Positions 1-8,942 of a stretch of 64,000 nt of DNA are shown in pieces (position 1 is the first letter of the stretch; every line of letters starts with the position of its first letter). Location of the stretch: assembly GCF_002214625.1 (NCBI RefSeq), contig NZ_CP015994.1, positions 310,001-374,000 on the forward strand, written 5' to 3'. The position numbers were made by a program, and so were the translations under genes. A model generated the notes under the pieces. That model was given only the letters and a program-made list of their open reading frames with translations, was not told the DNA's origin and did no database searches. Origin of the DNA: Anaplasma ovis str. Haibei (GTDB taxonomy: Bacteria > Pseudomonadota > Alphaproteobacteria > Rickettsiales > Anaplasmataceae).

Positions 1-3000
1 CTGAGGTAATTCTCCCCTCAGCATTGCCCCGATTGCTTCCTCCCTTTCGGCGTCATCGCTTTCCAATATCTTCATGACCAGGTCTCCCCAATCTCCTGGT
101 TTTGCGCTCCCACCACCGCGTCCTGGCTGTTTAGTTGCAGGTGTAGCCTTGCCACTGCCGTCTCCTCTGACTATCTCTCCCGCAACCTCAACGTACTTCT
201 TGCCTCCGGAGCCACATTTCTGGCTCTTGTCCGGCTGTGCCTTACCTACCGTCCTTGGCCCATGGGTTGCACGCTTTTGTGTGGAACCCTGGCCGCCCAG
301 TAGCACATCACACGTTGATGACGAGGCTGCGCTAGTACCGGCAACAAATTGCCTGTCGAATGCTGAGGGGCCGAACGGGTCAAGTACATCTTCATTTGCG
401 CCAAAGAAGTCCAGAAATTCCTGGTTATGCTCAGGTTGTTCCAAAATCTTGTTGAGGTCAGACACATCAAGGTTTGGTGATATGCCCTCCCAAGGGTTCT
501 TGTTACCATCCCAAGCTTTAATGCGGTCCCTAAAACTCCTTACTGACTTCTCTAATTCTGCTTTCTTTTGTGCGTCCAGTGTGTCTGGCAGCTTGATCTC
601 CTTCAACAACTGGTCTACCACTTGAGCCAACATCTCACGCTGACTGTCTGTCATGGTGGCTATGAGCCGGTCATGGTACTCCGCTTCAAAGTCGTCCAAC
701 GCTAACTGTATCTTCTTCCGTGTATTCGCGTCAAGCTTGCTTAGTCTATCAGCCGAATCCTTCATAGCCGCTTTCTGCTCCTCAGTGAGGGTCGAGCCCC
801 TCAGTACTGCCAGGAATGGGTGCTGCGATTCTAGTGCGCGCAAAACTTTCTCATCATCTTCAGCTTCGGGATTTGCGCTGCCGGTGTCAGTCGTCTTATA
901 GACGGTTGCAAGCTCTTTTATTAAGTCTTGTATATGTTCCGCACTCAGTTCTTCATCCTCCTCCTCACTGGATGATACCGCGTTTTCTATAACTGTCCTC
1001 CACTTGCGTTCTGCCTCTAGGCTCAGATTTCTGGTGCCGTCCTCATCCACTTTGATGTCCAGCCCCAGGTCTTGATATTTATCCTTGCCAAAATGTTTTT
1101 CCAGTAAGGTTTGCATGTGTTCCTGAGCCACTGAAGGCTCGTCTTGCATTGCCATAGCAATACTCAGCTCGAGTATCGACTTTTGGCTAAGGGCGGTTCT
1201 CATCAATGATTCCAGGGCCACGATTTTACCTGAGGTAACGTTCAGCGCCCCAAGTTTGTTACCGCAAATAATGTCCGGAATTAGTGATATGAGAATGTCC
1301 CCAGCTAACACTGCAGTGTTAAAGGCCGGGGATCCGCTCGCGAGTTCGAAAAGTAGCAAAATTGGGGGGGCAGTAAGCGCCTTGAAACCGTCGGTCCAAA
1401 AGATTTGCTCAAACTCCCTGGTGTAGACTGTTTTACCATGTTTTCGCGCGTGTATAACCGGCCCAATCCACGCTGCTACCCTCGCTGTTTTTACGAGGAA
1501 GTTTAGGGCCATTGATACTTCCGATGGAAGGTGAAAACCCGCAGCGTGAAGCGCAAGCTCGACCACAAGGCCTATTAAACAGCATGCAACGGTAGTTTTG
1601 GTGCTGTACGGAAAATTTGATTTTTCTCTCCTAGAAGTTGCAGATACAGCGACCTCATATGCATTACGAACCTTTGATGGTTGTTCAATTAATGAGAGTG
1701 GTAGATACAGCCGATACAGACTCCATCCTAACGCGGCAGTAAAGGGCGGATACTTTATGTGAGGGGTAAACCCAAGCAGCGTGTTCATGATTAGTTTTAG
1801 CCCCATGGACGCAATAAGGGGGGACCACATGCTTGGAGGTTTAAACTCCCTCTTGCCGCCGTCTGACTCCGTATATTTACGAATCCACTCACCCTCATAT
1901 CCACTAAACATAACTCTAGGGAACGTTATGTACATTGTTAACGTCATTATGACGGTCGCAGGTAATGCCACTGGGCTTGTAAAAGTGGCTCCAGTAGCTG
2001 CCCCTGCTCCAGCTGCTGCCGCGGTTGTGGATTCCACTGCTGTTCCAGCTGCTGCCGTTGCCGCCGCCGCTTCTGCCGATAAAGCTGCAGCTCCCGTAGT
2101 GGTGACTCCCAGCGCATTACCCAAAGTTTTTACACCCTGCGCAGCCAGCAGCCCTAGCTGAGGAGCATTAGCCGCCAACATGCCCCCAGCTGCTGTATAT
2201 CCGAGCACGGTACCTGCTATCGCCCCCGCACCTACGCCTCCGGATGCTGCAGTGGCAATAAGTGATGACAGCATTATTGCTGTATATGCAACCAGCATTT
2301 TTCCTGAGTGTTGGGACACCTTCCTACACAGTTTCAGGATTTTTGACACCTTTGGGTTAGCTTTCTCATACGCTGCAATTGCCGCTTGCCTGATTTCCTC
2401 CACGTATGTAGAGAGCAGCACGCACCCGTAAAGTAGTGCCGCGCATTTCCTTTCCTGGTGGAACATATCTTCCAGCTCTTCCTGATCGGGGCATCTCTCA
2501 GCTACAGGCAGCCCTAGTTCCTTTCTTTTGAGCAGATATGCTATAGCTAATGATCGCATCAGCAACCAGTCGGGGGAGAGAAGCCTATAATCGTTCCCAA
2601 TTAAGATCTCAACTGCCGAATTTCCTATGTCTTCCCGGCCGCTGCCACCGTTACTACCAAGACGTAGACCCAATTCCTCGGTAGAGGACTTTGCCTTCTT
2701 CTGTGTCATTTTTTTGATTTTGCCGCTTACGGAATTGTCCGACACGGCTAGCGCCCTTTCCATAGGGGTTAGTGCTTCTTGTGGGTTTATGACGTCCGCT
2801 ACGGTATCGACGAACATGCCCTTTTCGTACGTTATTTCGTGGTCAGTGCCCTTTGAGAGCTCAACTATCTTATCGATAAAGTCAGTGAACGTACTAAGAT
2901 CTGAGAGAGAGCTTGTGATGTATCCATTTTTGAGTGCATTCCTGAACTCTATAAGCATCCGGGCGAACGTCGGCGAACGATTTGCCCGCAGATAGTGCTC

Positions 3001-3267
3001 CCTAACTTCCTCATCTGCCAGGGACAACACGTTCATGAATGCAGACCCAACGTGCTCACTCTCGTAGGTGTTTGAGATTTTTGAGAGGAAATCTTCAGTT
3101 ACAAATATGGACAGATTGTGCGCGTCCCGCGGTTTGGGTATAGTGATATCGCGCAATATCCCCACGGCCTTCCCCTTGAGTCCTGTCCAGGGGTTGTGCT
3201 GCTTCATCGTTTCCTGGAGCAGCTTTATAAGAGACTGTTCTGTTGCGTCGACAAACCTTTTTGGCAT
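1..3267 (-). CDS. Large unclassified membrane protein, C-terminus beyond window
   Basis: An open frame starts at ATG 3267 (MPKRFVDATEQSLIKLL) and stays open to base 1, so 1089 residues are visible and the end is missing. I do not recognise the family. Residues 1-310 are mixed and charged. Residues about 320-446 are strongly hydrophobic and rich in Ala and Gly, ending in a likely membrane segment (LPATVIMTLTMYITF). Further hydrophobic stretches lie near residues 555-575 and 632-664. From about 670 on the protein is hydrophilic and acidic, with a run of Glu near 760 (SSSEEEDEEL) and a Gly/Lys-rich stretch near the visible end. The central membrane block with a long soluble C-terminal part recalls large envelope or secretion-related proteins of Anaplasmataceae, but no diagnostic motif is visible. 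The upstream region holds a G9 tract. Reading frame is certain from length; function unknown. Confidence 0.8.
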   Translation of the reverse strand, partial: MPKRFVDATEQSLIKLLQETMKQHNPWTGLKGKAVGILRDITIPKPRDAHNLSIFVTEDFLSKISNTYESEHVGSAFMNVLSLADEEVREHYLRANRSPTFARMLIEFRNALKNGYITSSLSDLSTFTDFIDKIVELSKGTDHEITYEKGMFVDTVADVINPQEALTPMERALAVSDNSVSGKIKKMTQKKAKSSTEELGLRLGSNGGSGREDIGNSAVEILIGNDYRLLSPDWLLMRSLAIAYLLKRKELGLPVAERCPDQEELEDMFHQERKCAALLYGCVLLSTYVEEIRQAAIAAYEKANPKVSKILKLCRKVSQHSGKMLVAYTAIMLSSLIATAASGGVGAGAIAGTVLGYTAAGGMLAANAPQLGLLAAQGVKTLGNALGVTTTGAAALSAEAAAATAAAGTAVESTTAAAAGAGAATGATFTSPVALPATVIMTLTMYITFPRVMFSGYEGEWIRKYTESDGGKREFKPPSMWSPLIASMGLKLIMNTLLGFTPHIKYPPFTAALGWSLYRLYLPLSLIEQPSKVRNAYEVAVSATSRREKSNFPYSTKTTVACCLIGLVVELALHAAGFHLPSEVSMALNFLVKTARVAAWIGPVIHARKHGKTVYTREFEQIFWTDGFKALTAPPILLLFELASGSPAFNTAVLAGDILISLIPDIICGNKLGALNVTSGKIVALESLMRTALSQKSILELSIAMAMQDEPSVAQEHMQTLLEKHFGKDKYQDLGLDIKVDEDGTRNLSLEAERKWRTVIENAVSSSEEEDEELSAEHIQDLIKELATVYKTTDTGSANPEAEDDEKVLRALESQHPFLAVLRGSTLTEEQKAAMKDSADRLSKLDANTRKKIQLALDDFEAEYHDRLIATMTDSQREMLAQVVDQLLKEIKLPDTLDAQKKAELEKSVRSFRDRIKAWDGNKNPWEGISPNLDVSDLNKILEQPEHNQEFLDFFGANEDVLDPFGPSAFDRQFVAGTSAASSSTCDVLLGGQGSTQKRATHGPRTVGKAQPDKSQKCGSGGKKYVEVAGEIVRGDGSGKATPATKQPGRGGGSAKPGDWGDLVMKILESDDAEREEAIGAMLRGELPQ

Positions 3268-3731
3268 GGTTTACGGTGGCTAGTTTGCTGGCTTGAACAC
3301 CGGTTAGCTCCCCCCCCCGAAGCCTGGAGGGAGGACCGGAGGTGAGACTGGGTGACTCTACAGTAATACTCAAAACTGCACACGCAGCACCATCAGGCTA
3401 ACTCGGAATTGTACCACACATGTGGTGTATTGTCAATGTGTAGTACCCCCACACACGTGTCTGCTACCACACGTAGTACCTTAACTAATTACGCGCCCAA
3501 ACGCGGCACCGGAGGGAAAAATTGTGGGAAAAAGCCTAAGCAGCTGCACACACAACCACCAGCACAAACTAGCCGCAAACCACATCTCTCAGTGTACAGT
3601 AATGTAATGATACACGCAACCACGTTGTGCAAGCTTGTGCAGAAAATCGGCCTTCATGGCCAGTTCCTACTCACAAGAGTTGCGCACATTTTTCGGAAAA
3701 GTATGACTAAACCATTACCAGATGGTGATAC
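3268..3731. other. Intergenic region with C9/G9 tract and CA-rich stretch
   Basis: This 464-bp gap separates birA (its stop side) from the start of the large membrane protein gene. A run of nine C (3310-3318, read as G9 on the minus strand) lies about 43 bp before the membrane protein ATG, where it could sit in its promoter or leader. From 3410 to 3490 the plus strand is rich in repeated CACA/TGTG words. I see no convincing gene; the short plus-strand frame here has no recognisable product. Confidence 0.5.
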
Positions 3732-4460
3732 TTACAGGATTTCTCCGTAATCTACTGTAGTAAGGGTTCCACTATCTGACTCTAGCACCATTGCTCCGTG
3801 GGTGTTTATGTTCACAAACTTCCCTTCTGTTACCGCGTTATTGTTGGTTATGATGCGGATTCTGTCTCCGGGGGCATGACCTCTGCGCATCCACAGGTTT
3901 CGTAGCTGTGGGAACCCCATGTTTTCGAGGACATCCAGGAGTTTGGCGAAATTTTGTAGCACTAGGTCAAGGAGCTCTAAGTTCGATAGCGTCAGTTCTG
4001 GGATATGGTCATGCAGCGAAGCCGCATACGGGGGAGGGGCGTACATATTTATTCCTATGCCGCACACGGCCCAATCAATTTCGCCACCGACCACCTTGGT
4101 TGTGACCAGTACCCCAGAGATTTTCTTACCACCCACTATTACGTCGTTTGGCCACTTATACCGGATCAAAGCTTTTTGTGCGCTGCAGTTGTGTGCCTCG
4201 AAAACCTGTTCTAAAGTTACTCCCACCGCTAGTGACGATAAGAAAGACAGGGCCGCCACCTGTGCACTCCTTCTGGTGATTATACTGCAGTACAGATTGC
4301 CTTTGGGGGAGTGCCACTTCCTTCCGCGCCTGCCGGCACCCGAGGTTTGCTCATCAGCTATGACCACCGTGCCGTCCGCAGCACCGCCCTGGGCGAGCTC
4401 TATGGCCTCCAAATTGGTGCTGCGTGATACGCTGGTGTGGTGTATAGCAAATTCATGCAC
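3732..4460 (-). CDS. birA: Biotin--[acetyl-CoA-carboxylase] ligase
   Basis: The 242-residue product matches the catalytic part of biotin protein ligases, which make biotinyl-5'-AMP and transfer biotin to the carrier lysine of biotin enzymes such as propionyl-CoA or acetyl-CoA carboxylase. The nucleotide/biotin-binding loop is visible as SGAGRRGRKWHSPKGNLYCS near residues 40-60, and KWPNDVIVGGKKISGVL near 103-119 carries the active-site lysine. There is no N-terminal helix-turn-helix, so it is a class I ligase without repressor activity. It lies 8 bp behind the glutathione S-transferase gene on the same strand and probably shares its transcript. Full length for the class. Confidence 0.93.
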   Translation of the reverse strand: MHEFAIHHTSVSRSTNLEAIELAQGGAADGTVVIADEQTSGAGRRGRKWHSPKGNLYCSIITRRSAQVAALSFLSSLAVGVTLEQVFEAHNCSAQKALIRYKWPNDVIVGGKKISGVLVTTKVVGGEIDWAVCGIGINMYAPPPYAASLHDHIPELTLSNLELLDLVLQNFAKLLDVLENMGFPQLRNLWMRRGHAPGDRIRIITNNNAVTEGKFVNINTHGAMVLESDSGTLTTVDYGEIL

Positions 4461-4468
4461 GGCCGCAC

Positions 4469-5140
4469 TCAGAAATCCAGCTGTGCGTAGTGCACAGGGG
4501 GCGCGAAACCTGGTATTCTGTCTCCCAGAATCTGTGAGAATGACGGCTTAGACTTTATCAAAGAGTACCACTCCTTAAGTGTAGGGCTCAAATCCCAAGG
4601 AAAAATGCCCATGTAGTCTAGCAACGAGATGTGTGCAGCCAGTGCAACGTCTGCAAGGGTGAACTCGCGGGATGCAAGCCACCCATTGGTGTCTATGAGG
4701 TGCTCCATATATCTGACGTGAGACTGCAGGTTCGACATGGAAGCCCGGATCAAACTAGGGTTCGGTGGGCTGCCGTGCTTGGTATACTGTTTAGCGATTT
4801 TTTCGTTGATTACATACCTTGTGACTTCGTGGTAAAACCTACAATCTATCCAGTAGACAAGCCTGCGTACCTTGGCGCGCTCGTAAGGAGACCTGCCCAT
4901 GCGTGGCTCACCGCCACACACCTCTTCAATGTACTCACATATAGCCTGACTATCAACTATTACGCTCTTGTCATTGACCAACACCGGAACCTGGCACACC
5001 GGGTTGATCTCTACAAACTCCTTTCTACGCCTCCAGGGGTTTTCCTCTACCAGGGAAAAATCCAGCCCTTTTTCCCTCATGAACACCCTTACCTTTCTGG
5101 AGAAGGGGCAAGGCGGGAAGTAGTATAGAGTATTGGCCAT
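4469..5140 (-). CDS. Glutathione S-transferase family protein
   Basis: The 223-residue product has the two-domain GST layout. The N-terminal thioredoxin-like domain contains a CPFS motif at residues 11-14 (YYFPPCPFSRKVRVF), the cis-proline element QVPVL and the glutathione-contact motif DSQAICEYIE near residues 63-72. The C-terminal part is helical, with LADVALAAHISLLDY near 160-175 as the usual folding motif. The Cys at the active position suggests a beta/omega-like or stringent-starvation-like GST that works in thiol reduction rather than drug conjugation; substrate cannot be told. It sits 8 bp before birA and 82 bp after the DsbD-like gene, on the same strand. Confidence 0.88.
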   Translation of the reverse strand: MANTLYYFPPCPFSRKVRVFMREKGLDFSLVEENPWRRRKEFVEINPVCQVPVLVNDKSVIVDSQAICEYIEEVCGGEPRMGRSPYERAKVRRLVYWIDCRFYHEVTRYVINEKIAKQYTKHGSPPNPSLIRASMSNLQSHVRYMEHLIDTNGWLASREFTLADVALAAHISLLDYMGIFPWDLSPTLKEWYSLIKSKPSFSQILGDRIPGFAPPVHYAQLDF

Positions 5141-5176
5141 CTGGCAACTGCATGAACAAACCGTGCATCAATACCA

Positions 5177-5212
5177 CACTCAAGCCAGAAGCACAACGCC
5201 CTGGCTTGAGTG
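5177..5212 (-). terminator. Perfect 12-bp inverted repeat between DsbD-like and GST genes
   Basis: CACTCAAGCCAG (5177-5188) and CTGGCTTGAGTG (5201-5212) form a perfect 12-bp stem with a 12-base loop. It begins 11 bp after the stop of the DsbD-like gene (5223) on the minus strand and lies before the GST start at 5140. No T run follows, so it may end transcription partly, protect the 3' end of the upstream message, or act at the DNA level. It is the strongest simple hairpin I found in the window. Confidence 0.5.
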
Positions 5213-5222
5213 CATAACCGAC

Positions 5223-5765
5223 TTACCTGTCTTTCCACTCATCAATGAGATCAAGAACGGCGCTATTTTCAAAGCCTTGCTCTGGCACGTTGATGGTGAG
5301 AACCCTGCTTTGGGGTACGCAAGATGGGCCACAGGCCGCGAAGCTTACGTTGAGCTTGACATGCCTTACATCTTCGGCAACCTCAAGCTTCATAGGGAAT
5401 ACTACGGTGCCTGAGTACACATTGCTTTTCAAAGTTTTATCTGCTGCCTTATCAACGATTTCAGAATGTTTCGGCCAGTGGACGGTATACTCTTTCACCT
5501 CTTCGCTCTCAAATGAGAACACAGTCGGCATACCGGTATCCCCCGGCTCCTTAGCACATATGTGCCACCCCGATTCGACGTCAAACGTCACCGCAGCATG
5601 TACGACGTTACCAGAGACTGAGCCAACATCAACCCTGGTGTTCACGTGGTTCAAATATTTGCCATCATCGACAGCATGTGCGGCTGACGCGCAGCACAAT
5701 ATGAAGAAAAATTGCAATGCTGCCAAACGCATAAAAGTACCCATAGGAAGCCTCATATCACACAT
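5223..5765 (-). CDS. Stand-alone DsbD N-terminal-domain-like periplasmic protein
   Basis: The 180-residue product begins with a signal peptide (hydrophobic LAALQFFFILCCASAAHA, likely cleavage after AHA). The mature part resembles the periplasmic N-terminal domain of DsbD/ScsB thiol:disulfide reductases: WHICAKEPGDTGMPTVF matches the typical W-H-x-Y-W..PGDSGLPT element, and FAACGPSCVPQS carries a cysteine pair in the place where the DsbD alpha domain has its redox cysteines. The membrane and C-terminal thioredoxin domains of DsbD are absent, so the protein is either a separate subunit or a reduced relative. Several Met codons (residues 1, 4, 8, 12) could be the start; the signal peptide does not decide. 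It likely heads a minus-strand group with GST and birA. Confidence 0.75.
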   Translation of the reverse strand: MCDMRLPMGTFMRLAALQFFFILCCASAAHAVDDGKYLNHVNTRVDVGSVSGNVVHAAVTFDVESGWHICAKEPGDTGMPTVFSFESEEVKEYTVHWPKHSEIVDKAADKTLKSNVYSGTVVFPMKLEVAEDVRHVKLNVSFAACGPSCVPQSRVLTINVPEQGFENSAVLDLIDEWKDR

Positions 5766-6137
5766 TAATTAGAGTCGTAGATTATCCCCTTTTTTTATTT
5801 TTTGCAATGACCTGTACCTACCTAATTTTCTTGTGCCACACAGCGGGGATTTTTGGCTTTGGCAAGTCCAACACCCCTGTTTTGTAGTAAAAATTTTATA
5901 ATTCTCGCGTTGTGTGGGAGCCCTTTGTGGTACATTAGGGTAGAGCTCATATGCTGAGAAAAACCATCGCTCCTGCGACATTTTATGCGCAGCTAACCGA
6001 TTGGCTGGGTATATTTGGGTGACTGGCTGATACAATACTGCTCTCGAATTGCTTGTATTGTCTAAGGCCTGCGCGCACTTGTGAATAGGTGCAGTGAGTG
6101 GTACCATGGCTGTGGCAGCGTCAGCGGTAATACTGTT
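5766..6137. other. Divergent intergenic region upstream of DsbD-like and ABC ATPase genes
   Basis: This gap of about 370 bp lies between two divergent genes, so it should hold promoters in both directions. It contains T-rich stretches (5788-5805) and a TATAAT hexamer at 5897-5902 on the plus strand, but no good -35 partner at the normal distance. No gene is visible; the long minus-strand frame that crosses it also overlaps the start of the ABC gene and has no coding features. Confidence 0.4.
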
Positions 6138-7169
6138 GTGGAAGGACTGAGACTCGATAATGTGTCGCATAAATACAGGAAAACAGATTTCCTGCTGAGC
6201 GTTGATCACTTTTCCGGAAACAGGGGGGAGGTTATATGCCTACTTGGCCCGTCTGGGTGCGGGAAATCCACAATCTTAAAATTAATCGCCGGTCTGGAGA
6301 GGCTGCGTACAGGCGTCATAATGGTCAATGGAAAGGCACTCAGCGATGCGCAGAATAACACGCACATTCCCACAGAAAAAAGAAACGTCGGGCTAGTATT
6401 CCAGCATCCGTCGCTGTTTCATCACCAAACTGTGGAGGAGAATGTCGCATTTGCGGTGAAAGAGCAAGGCAAGGAGAGAAAAATCCAGCGCGCGCTACAC
6501 ATGCTGCACCTGCTAGGTATGGATGGCCACAAGGGTGCATACCCTCACATGCTTTCTGGTGGGCAGCAACAGCTTGTAACAATTGCCAGAACCATGGCCC
6601 AGAATCCAGAAATAATCCTGTTGGATGAGCCATTTTCTAATCTGGATATCATTTTACGATCCAAAATCAGGGCCGACGTATTGTCCATAATAAGGCGTGA
6701 ACGTATAACCACCCTTTTAGTAACGCATGATCCGGAAGAAGCGCTTGAGGTTGCGGACAAGGTCTATGTGATACGCGAGGGTAGGATAGTGCAGTGTGGC
6801 ACTCCGGGTGAGATATACAATAACCCGAAAGATGCGCAACTAGCACAGTTTTTTGGGAAGTCAAATTACTTCGAATCTGTAGTATGTGATGGAAAAGTTG
6901 CAGTAGTGGGAGTTGGGGACATTGACGCAAGCGCGTTTGCGGATGGCAGTAGGGTGGCTGTATGTATGCGGCCTGAGGCGATTTTTTTACAGCAAAGTGG
7001 AGGGATCCCTGCTACGGTGAAACTTGTAAGATTTTTCAACAGTATGGTATACATAGAAGTGCAAGGTTGTGCGTATTGGATGAAGTTTGCGGGTTCTGTT
7101 TTGCCCGAAGTTGGTGATGTGGTATCTGTATCTTTTGATCTGAGCAAGGTTTTGTTGTTCAGGCTGTGA
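6138..7169 (+). CDS. fbpC: ABC transporter ATP-binding protein, ferric iron/polyamine (FbpC/PotA) type
   Basis: The product is an ABC ATPase with all hallmarks: Walker A GPSGCGKST, Q-loop VFQHPSLF, signature LSGGQQQ, Walker B IILLDEPFSNLD and switch His in LLVTHD. After about residue 225 there is a C-terminal TOBE-like regulatory domain (VAVCMRPEAIFL..., ATVKLVRFFNSMVYIEVQG), as in FbpC, PotA and CysA, which energise periplasmic binding-protein-dependent uptake of ferric iron, polyamines or sulfate. Ferric iron is the usual assignment in this group; substrate is inferred. No permease or binding protein is adjacent. The start is uncertain: GTG 6138 (VEGLRLDNVSHKY) fits family length, GTG 6081 would add 19 residues. 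tatA follows 18 bp later. Confidence 0.85.
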   Translation: MEGLRLDNVSHKYRKTDFLLSVDHFSGNRGEVICLLGPSGCGKSTILKLIAGLERLRTGVIMVNGKALSDAQNNTHIPTEKRNVGLVFQHPSLFHHQTVEENVAFAVKEQGKERKIQRALHMLHLLGMDGHKGAYPHMLSGGQQQLVTIARTMAQNPEIILLDEPFSNLDIILRSKIRADVLSIIRRERITTLLVTHDPEEALEVADKVYVIREGRIVQCGTPGEIYNNPKDAQLAQFFGKSNYFESVVCDGKVAVVGVGDIDASAFADGSRVAVCMRPEAIFLQQSGGIPATVKLVRFFNSMVYIEVQGCAYWMKFAGSVLPEVGDVVSVSFDLSKVLLFRL

Positions 7170-7187
7170 TTGTTGAGGGTTGCGTAT

Positions 7188-7358
7188 ATGAGTTTGGGTC
7201 CGTGGCAGATTTTTCTTATATTCCTAATCATCCTGGTACTATTCGGTGCTGGTAAGTTGCCTCAGGTTATGAGTGATTTGGGAAAGGGTATTCGCAGTTT
7301 GCGGAAGGAGTTGAAGGATGGTAAGCTGGTGCATAACAACGATGAGTCCAACAATTAG
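7188..7358 (+). CDS. tatA: Sec-independent (Tat) translocase subunit TatA
   Basis: A 56-residue protein with one N-terminal membrane helix (WQIFLIFLIILVLFGAGKLP) followed at once by the diagnostic amphipathic helix VMSDLGKGIRSLRKEL and a short polar tail. FGAGKLP and LGKGI are the conserved TatA elements. TatA forms the pore-like part of the twin-arginine translocase, which exports folded proteins. ATG 7188 is preferred over the in-frame TTG at 7170, which would put five extra residues before the helix and lie directly on the stop of the preceding gene. Probably cotranscribed with the ABC ATPase and recR. Confidence 0.93.
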   Translation: MSLGPWQIFLIFLIILVLFGAGKLPQVMSDLGKGIRSLRKELKDGKLVHNNDESNN

Positions 7359-7450
7359 CCCGAGTAGCCCCAGGTTTTTTCTAAGGGCAGGCTGCGTGTT
7401 GGTGCCAGGTGCCCTAGTAAGTGTCACCTCAGGCAGGTGTTTGCACTAAT

Positions 7451-8038
7451 ATGGACATAGCTAAGCTCATAAATCTCTTTGCTAAGCTTCCAAGTTTGGG
7501 GCCTGCCTCTTCGCGCCGTATAGTATTGCATTTGCTTAGGCACAGGCAGGACGTAATGATACCTCTTGCCGCTGGAATTAGAGAGTTAGAAATGCACACT
7601 AAGGAGTGCACAGTCTGCCATAATTTGGATACTACCTCCCCTTGCTCCATATGTTCCGATACAGGTCGGGATAGGAGCATAATGTGCGTTGTTGAGGAGT
7701 TGGGTGATTTGTGGGCTTTTGAACGCGGAAAAATATACTCTGGTGTATATCATGTGCTGGGGGGAGCACTATCTGCGCTTTCTGGCATCGGTCCTGAAGA
7801 TTTAAATCTGGATGGAATTGTAGAGAGGATCAGCACACATGGGGTGAAGGAAGTAATTGTTGCGACGAGCAACGATATGGACGGACAAGTAACGTGCCAT
7901 TACATAGCACAACTGGTAAAAGGAACCGACGCCAAAGTGACGAGGCTTGCATGTGGAATTCCACTTGGGGGGGAGATAGATTATCTAGATGAGGGCACAC
8001 TGCGTGCGGCGCTCTCTTCCAGATACATCATTGCATAG
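7451..8038 (+). CDS. recR: Recombination mediator RecR
   Basis: The 195-residue product starts with the helix-hairpin-helix region ([20 protein letters not shown]), continues with a four-cysteine zinc finger ([16 protein letters not shown], residues about 54-69), a Toprim domain ([15 protein letters not shown], then [15 protein letters not shown]) and ends with the Walker-B-like [19 protein letters not shown]. RecR works with RecF/RecO to load RecA on gapped DNA. ATG 7451 (MDIAKL) matches the normal RecR N-terminus; the longer frame from 7421 would add ten unrelated residues. Confidence 0.95.
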   Translation: MDIAKLINLFAKLPSLGPASSRRIVLHLLRHRQDVMIPLAAGIRELEMHTKECTVCHNLDTTSPCSICSDTGRDRSIMCVVEELGDLWAFERGKIYSGVYHVLGGALSALSGIGPEDLNLDGIVERISTHGVKEVIVATSNDMDGQVTCHYIAQLVKGTDAKVTRLACGIPLGGEIDYLDEGTLRAALSSRYIIA

Positions 8039-8054
8039 CGTTGGTGCTTGCAGG

Positions 8055-8942
8055 CTAGTCATCACGTTGCTGCTGAAGGCAGCTTCGGAAACTGTTTGCA
8101 ATTGTCTCCATCAGCTCAAAGTACCCGTCTGTGCCCTGGATATTGCGCCCAAGCGGATCTAGTGCGCATATTTTTATTTTCTTACTTACAAGTCTGTAAC
8201 GAGATGCGCTATGCAATGGGTCAGTAAAAATACACCGCACCTCATGCTGCTTGGCAGCCCTTTTTGCGAACGACAGCCCCTTTGCGGTGACACTAACTGT
8301 GTGCCCACTACCAGATAGCGCGGCCACGAAGTTCAGCCCAAAGTACCTGTCAAAATATTGGTAAGCATCATGCTCTGCCATATACGGCGTATCCTTTATG
8401 GGTGCCAGAACTGCGCTGATTCTACCAACCATGTCTCTTATCTTTGCAAGCGCAGCTTCTGCGTTTTGCCTGTAGATATGGGCATTTTCTGGATCCTCTT
8501 CAGAGAGGACCGTGCAAATTTTTTGTACCATTTTGCTGGCGTTATCTGGATCTAGCCATATGTGCAGGTCCTTGTCATGCGTGGAACGGCCATCAACGGC
8601 TCTTTCTGTCAGCAACTTTACGTCGTCCGAAAGTTTCACGAGCCTCCTGCCTGCTTTATTATCCAGCCTTCTAACGAAGGACTCTAGCCTGTCGTCTATG
8701 TAGAAAACTATATCTGAGGAGTTTAGCTTTGCCATGTCAGAGGGTTTGAGCACACAATCGTGCACGCACGATGCGCCGGTTGTGGGCAACGAGGGCTCTA
8801 CTACTCCATGCGCTACTGCGCTTATCAGGAAATATACGGGATTTATGGTTGCAGCTACTCTTGGAACGGTATATCCTGCTACCGGCAGCAGCATTGTGAG
8901 CGCTACCATGAATGAGATCACATGTCGTCTAATCACCAGCAT
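8055..8942 (-). CDS. znuA: Zinc ABC transporter substrate-binding protein
   Basis: A 295-residue member of the cluster A-I metal-binding proteins. A signal peptide covers the first ~30 residues (MVALTMLLPVAGYTVPRVAA). Metal ligands of the ZnuA type are visible: His in FLISAVAHGV, His in KDLHIWLDPDNA, His in YMAEHDAYQYFDRYFG and the Asp-rich late element ICALDPLG. A long His-rich loop, common in ZnuA of free-living bacteria, is absent. It delivers zinc (possibly manganese) to an inner-membrane ABC permease. The gene is divergent from znuC and their predicted starts overlap by 21 bp, so one true start is probably internal (Met12 of this protein is an alternative). No permease gene (znuB) is in the window. 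Confidence 0.9.
   Translation of the reverse strand: MLVIRRHVISFMVALTMLLPVAGYTVPRVAATINPVYFLISAVAHGVVEPSLPTTGASCVHDCVLKPSDMAKLNSSDIVFYIDDRLESFVRRLDNKAGRRLVKLSDDVKLLTERAVDGRSTHDKDLHIWLDPDNASKMVQKICTVLSEEDPENAHIYRQNAEAALAKIRDMVGRISAVLAPIKDTPYMAEHDAYQYFDRYFGLNFVAALSGSGHTVSVTAKGLSFAKRAAKQHEVRCIFTDPLHSASRYRLVSKKIKICALDPLGRNIQGTDGYFELMETIANSFRSCLQQQRDD

Noticed and set aside
3919-4551. 210-codon plus-strand frame
   Set aside because: Antisense to birA and GST over its whole length; both of those have clear motifs.
5769-6209. 146-codon minus-strand frame
   Set aside because: Overlaps the start of the ABC ATPase and a promoter region and has no recognisable features.
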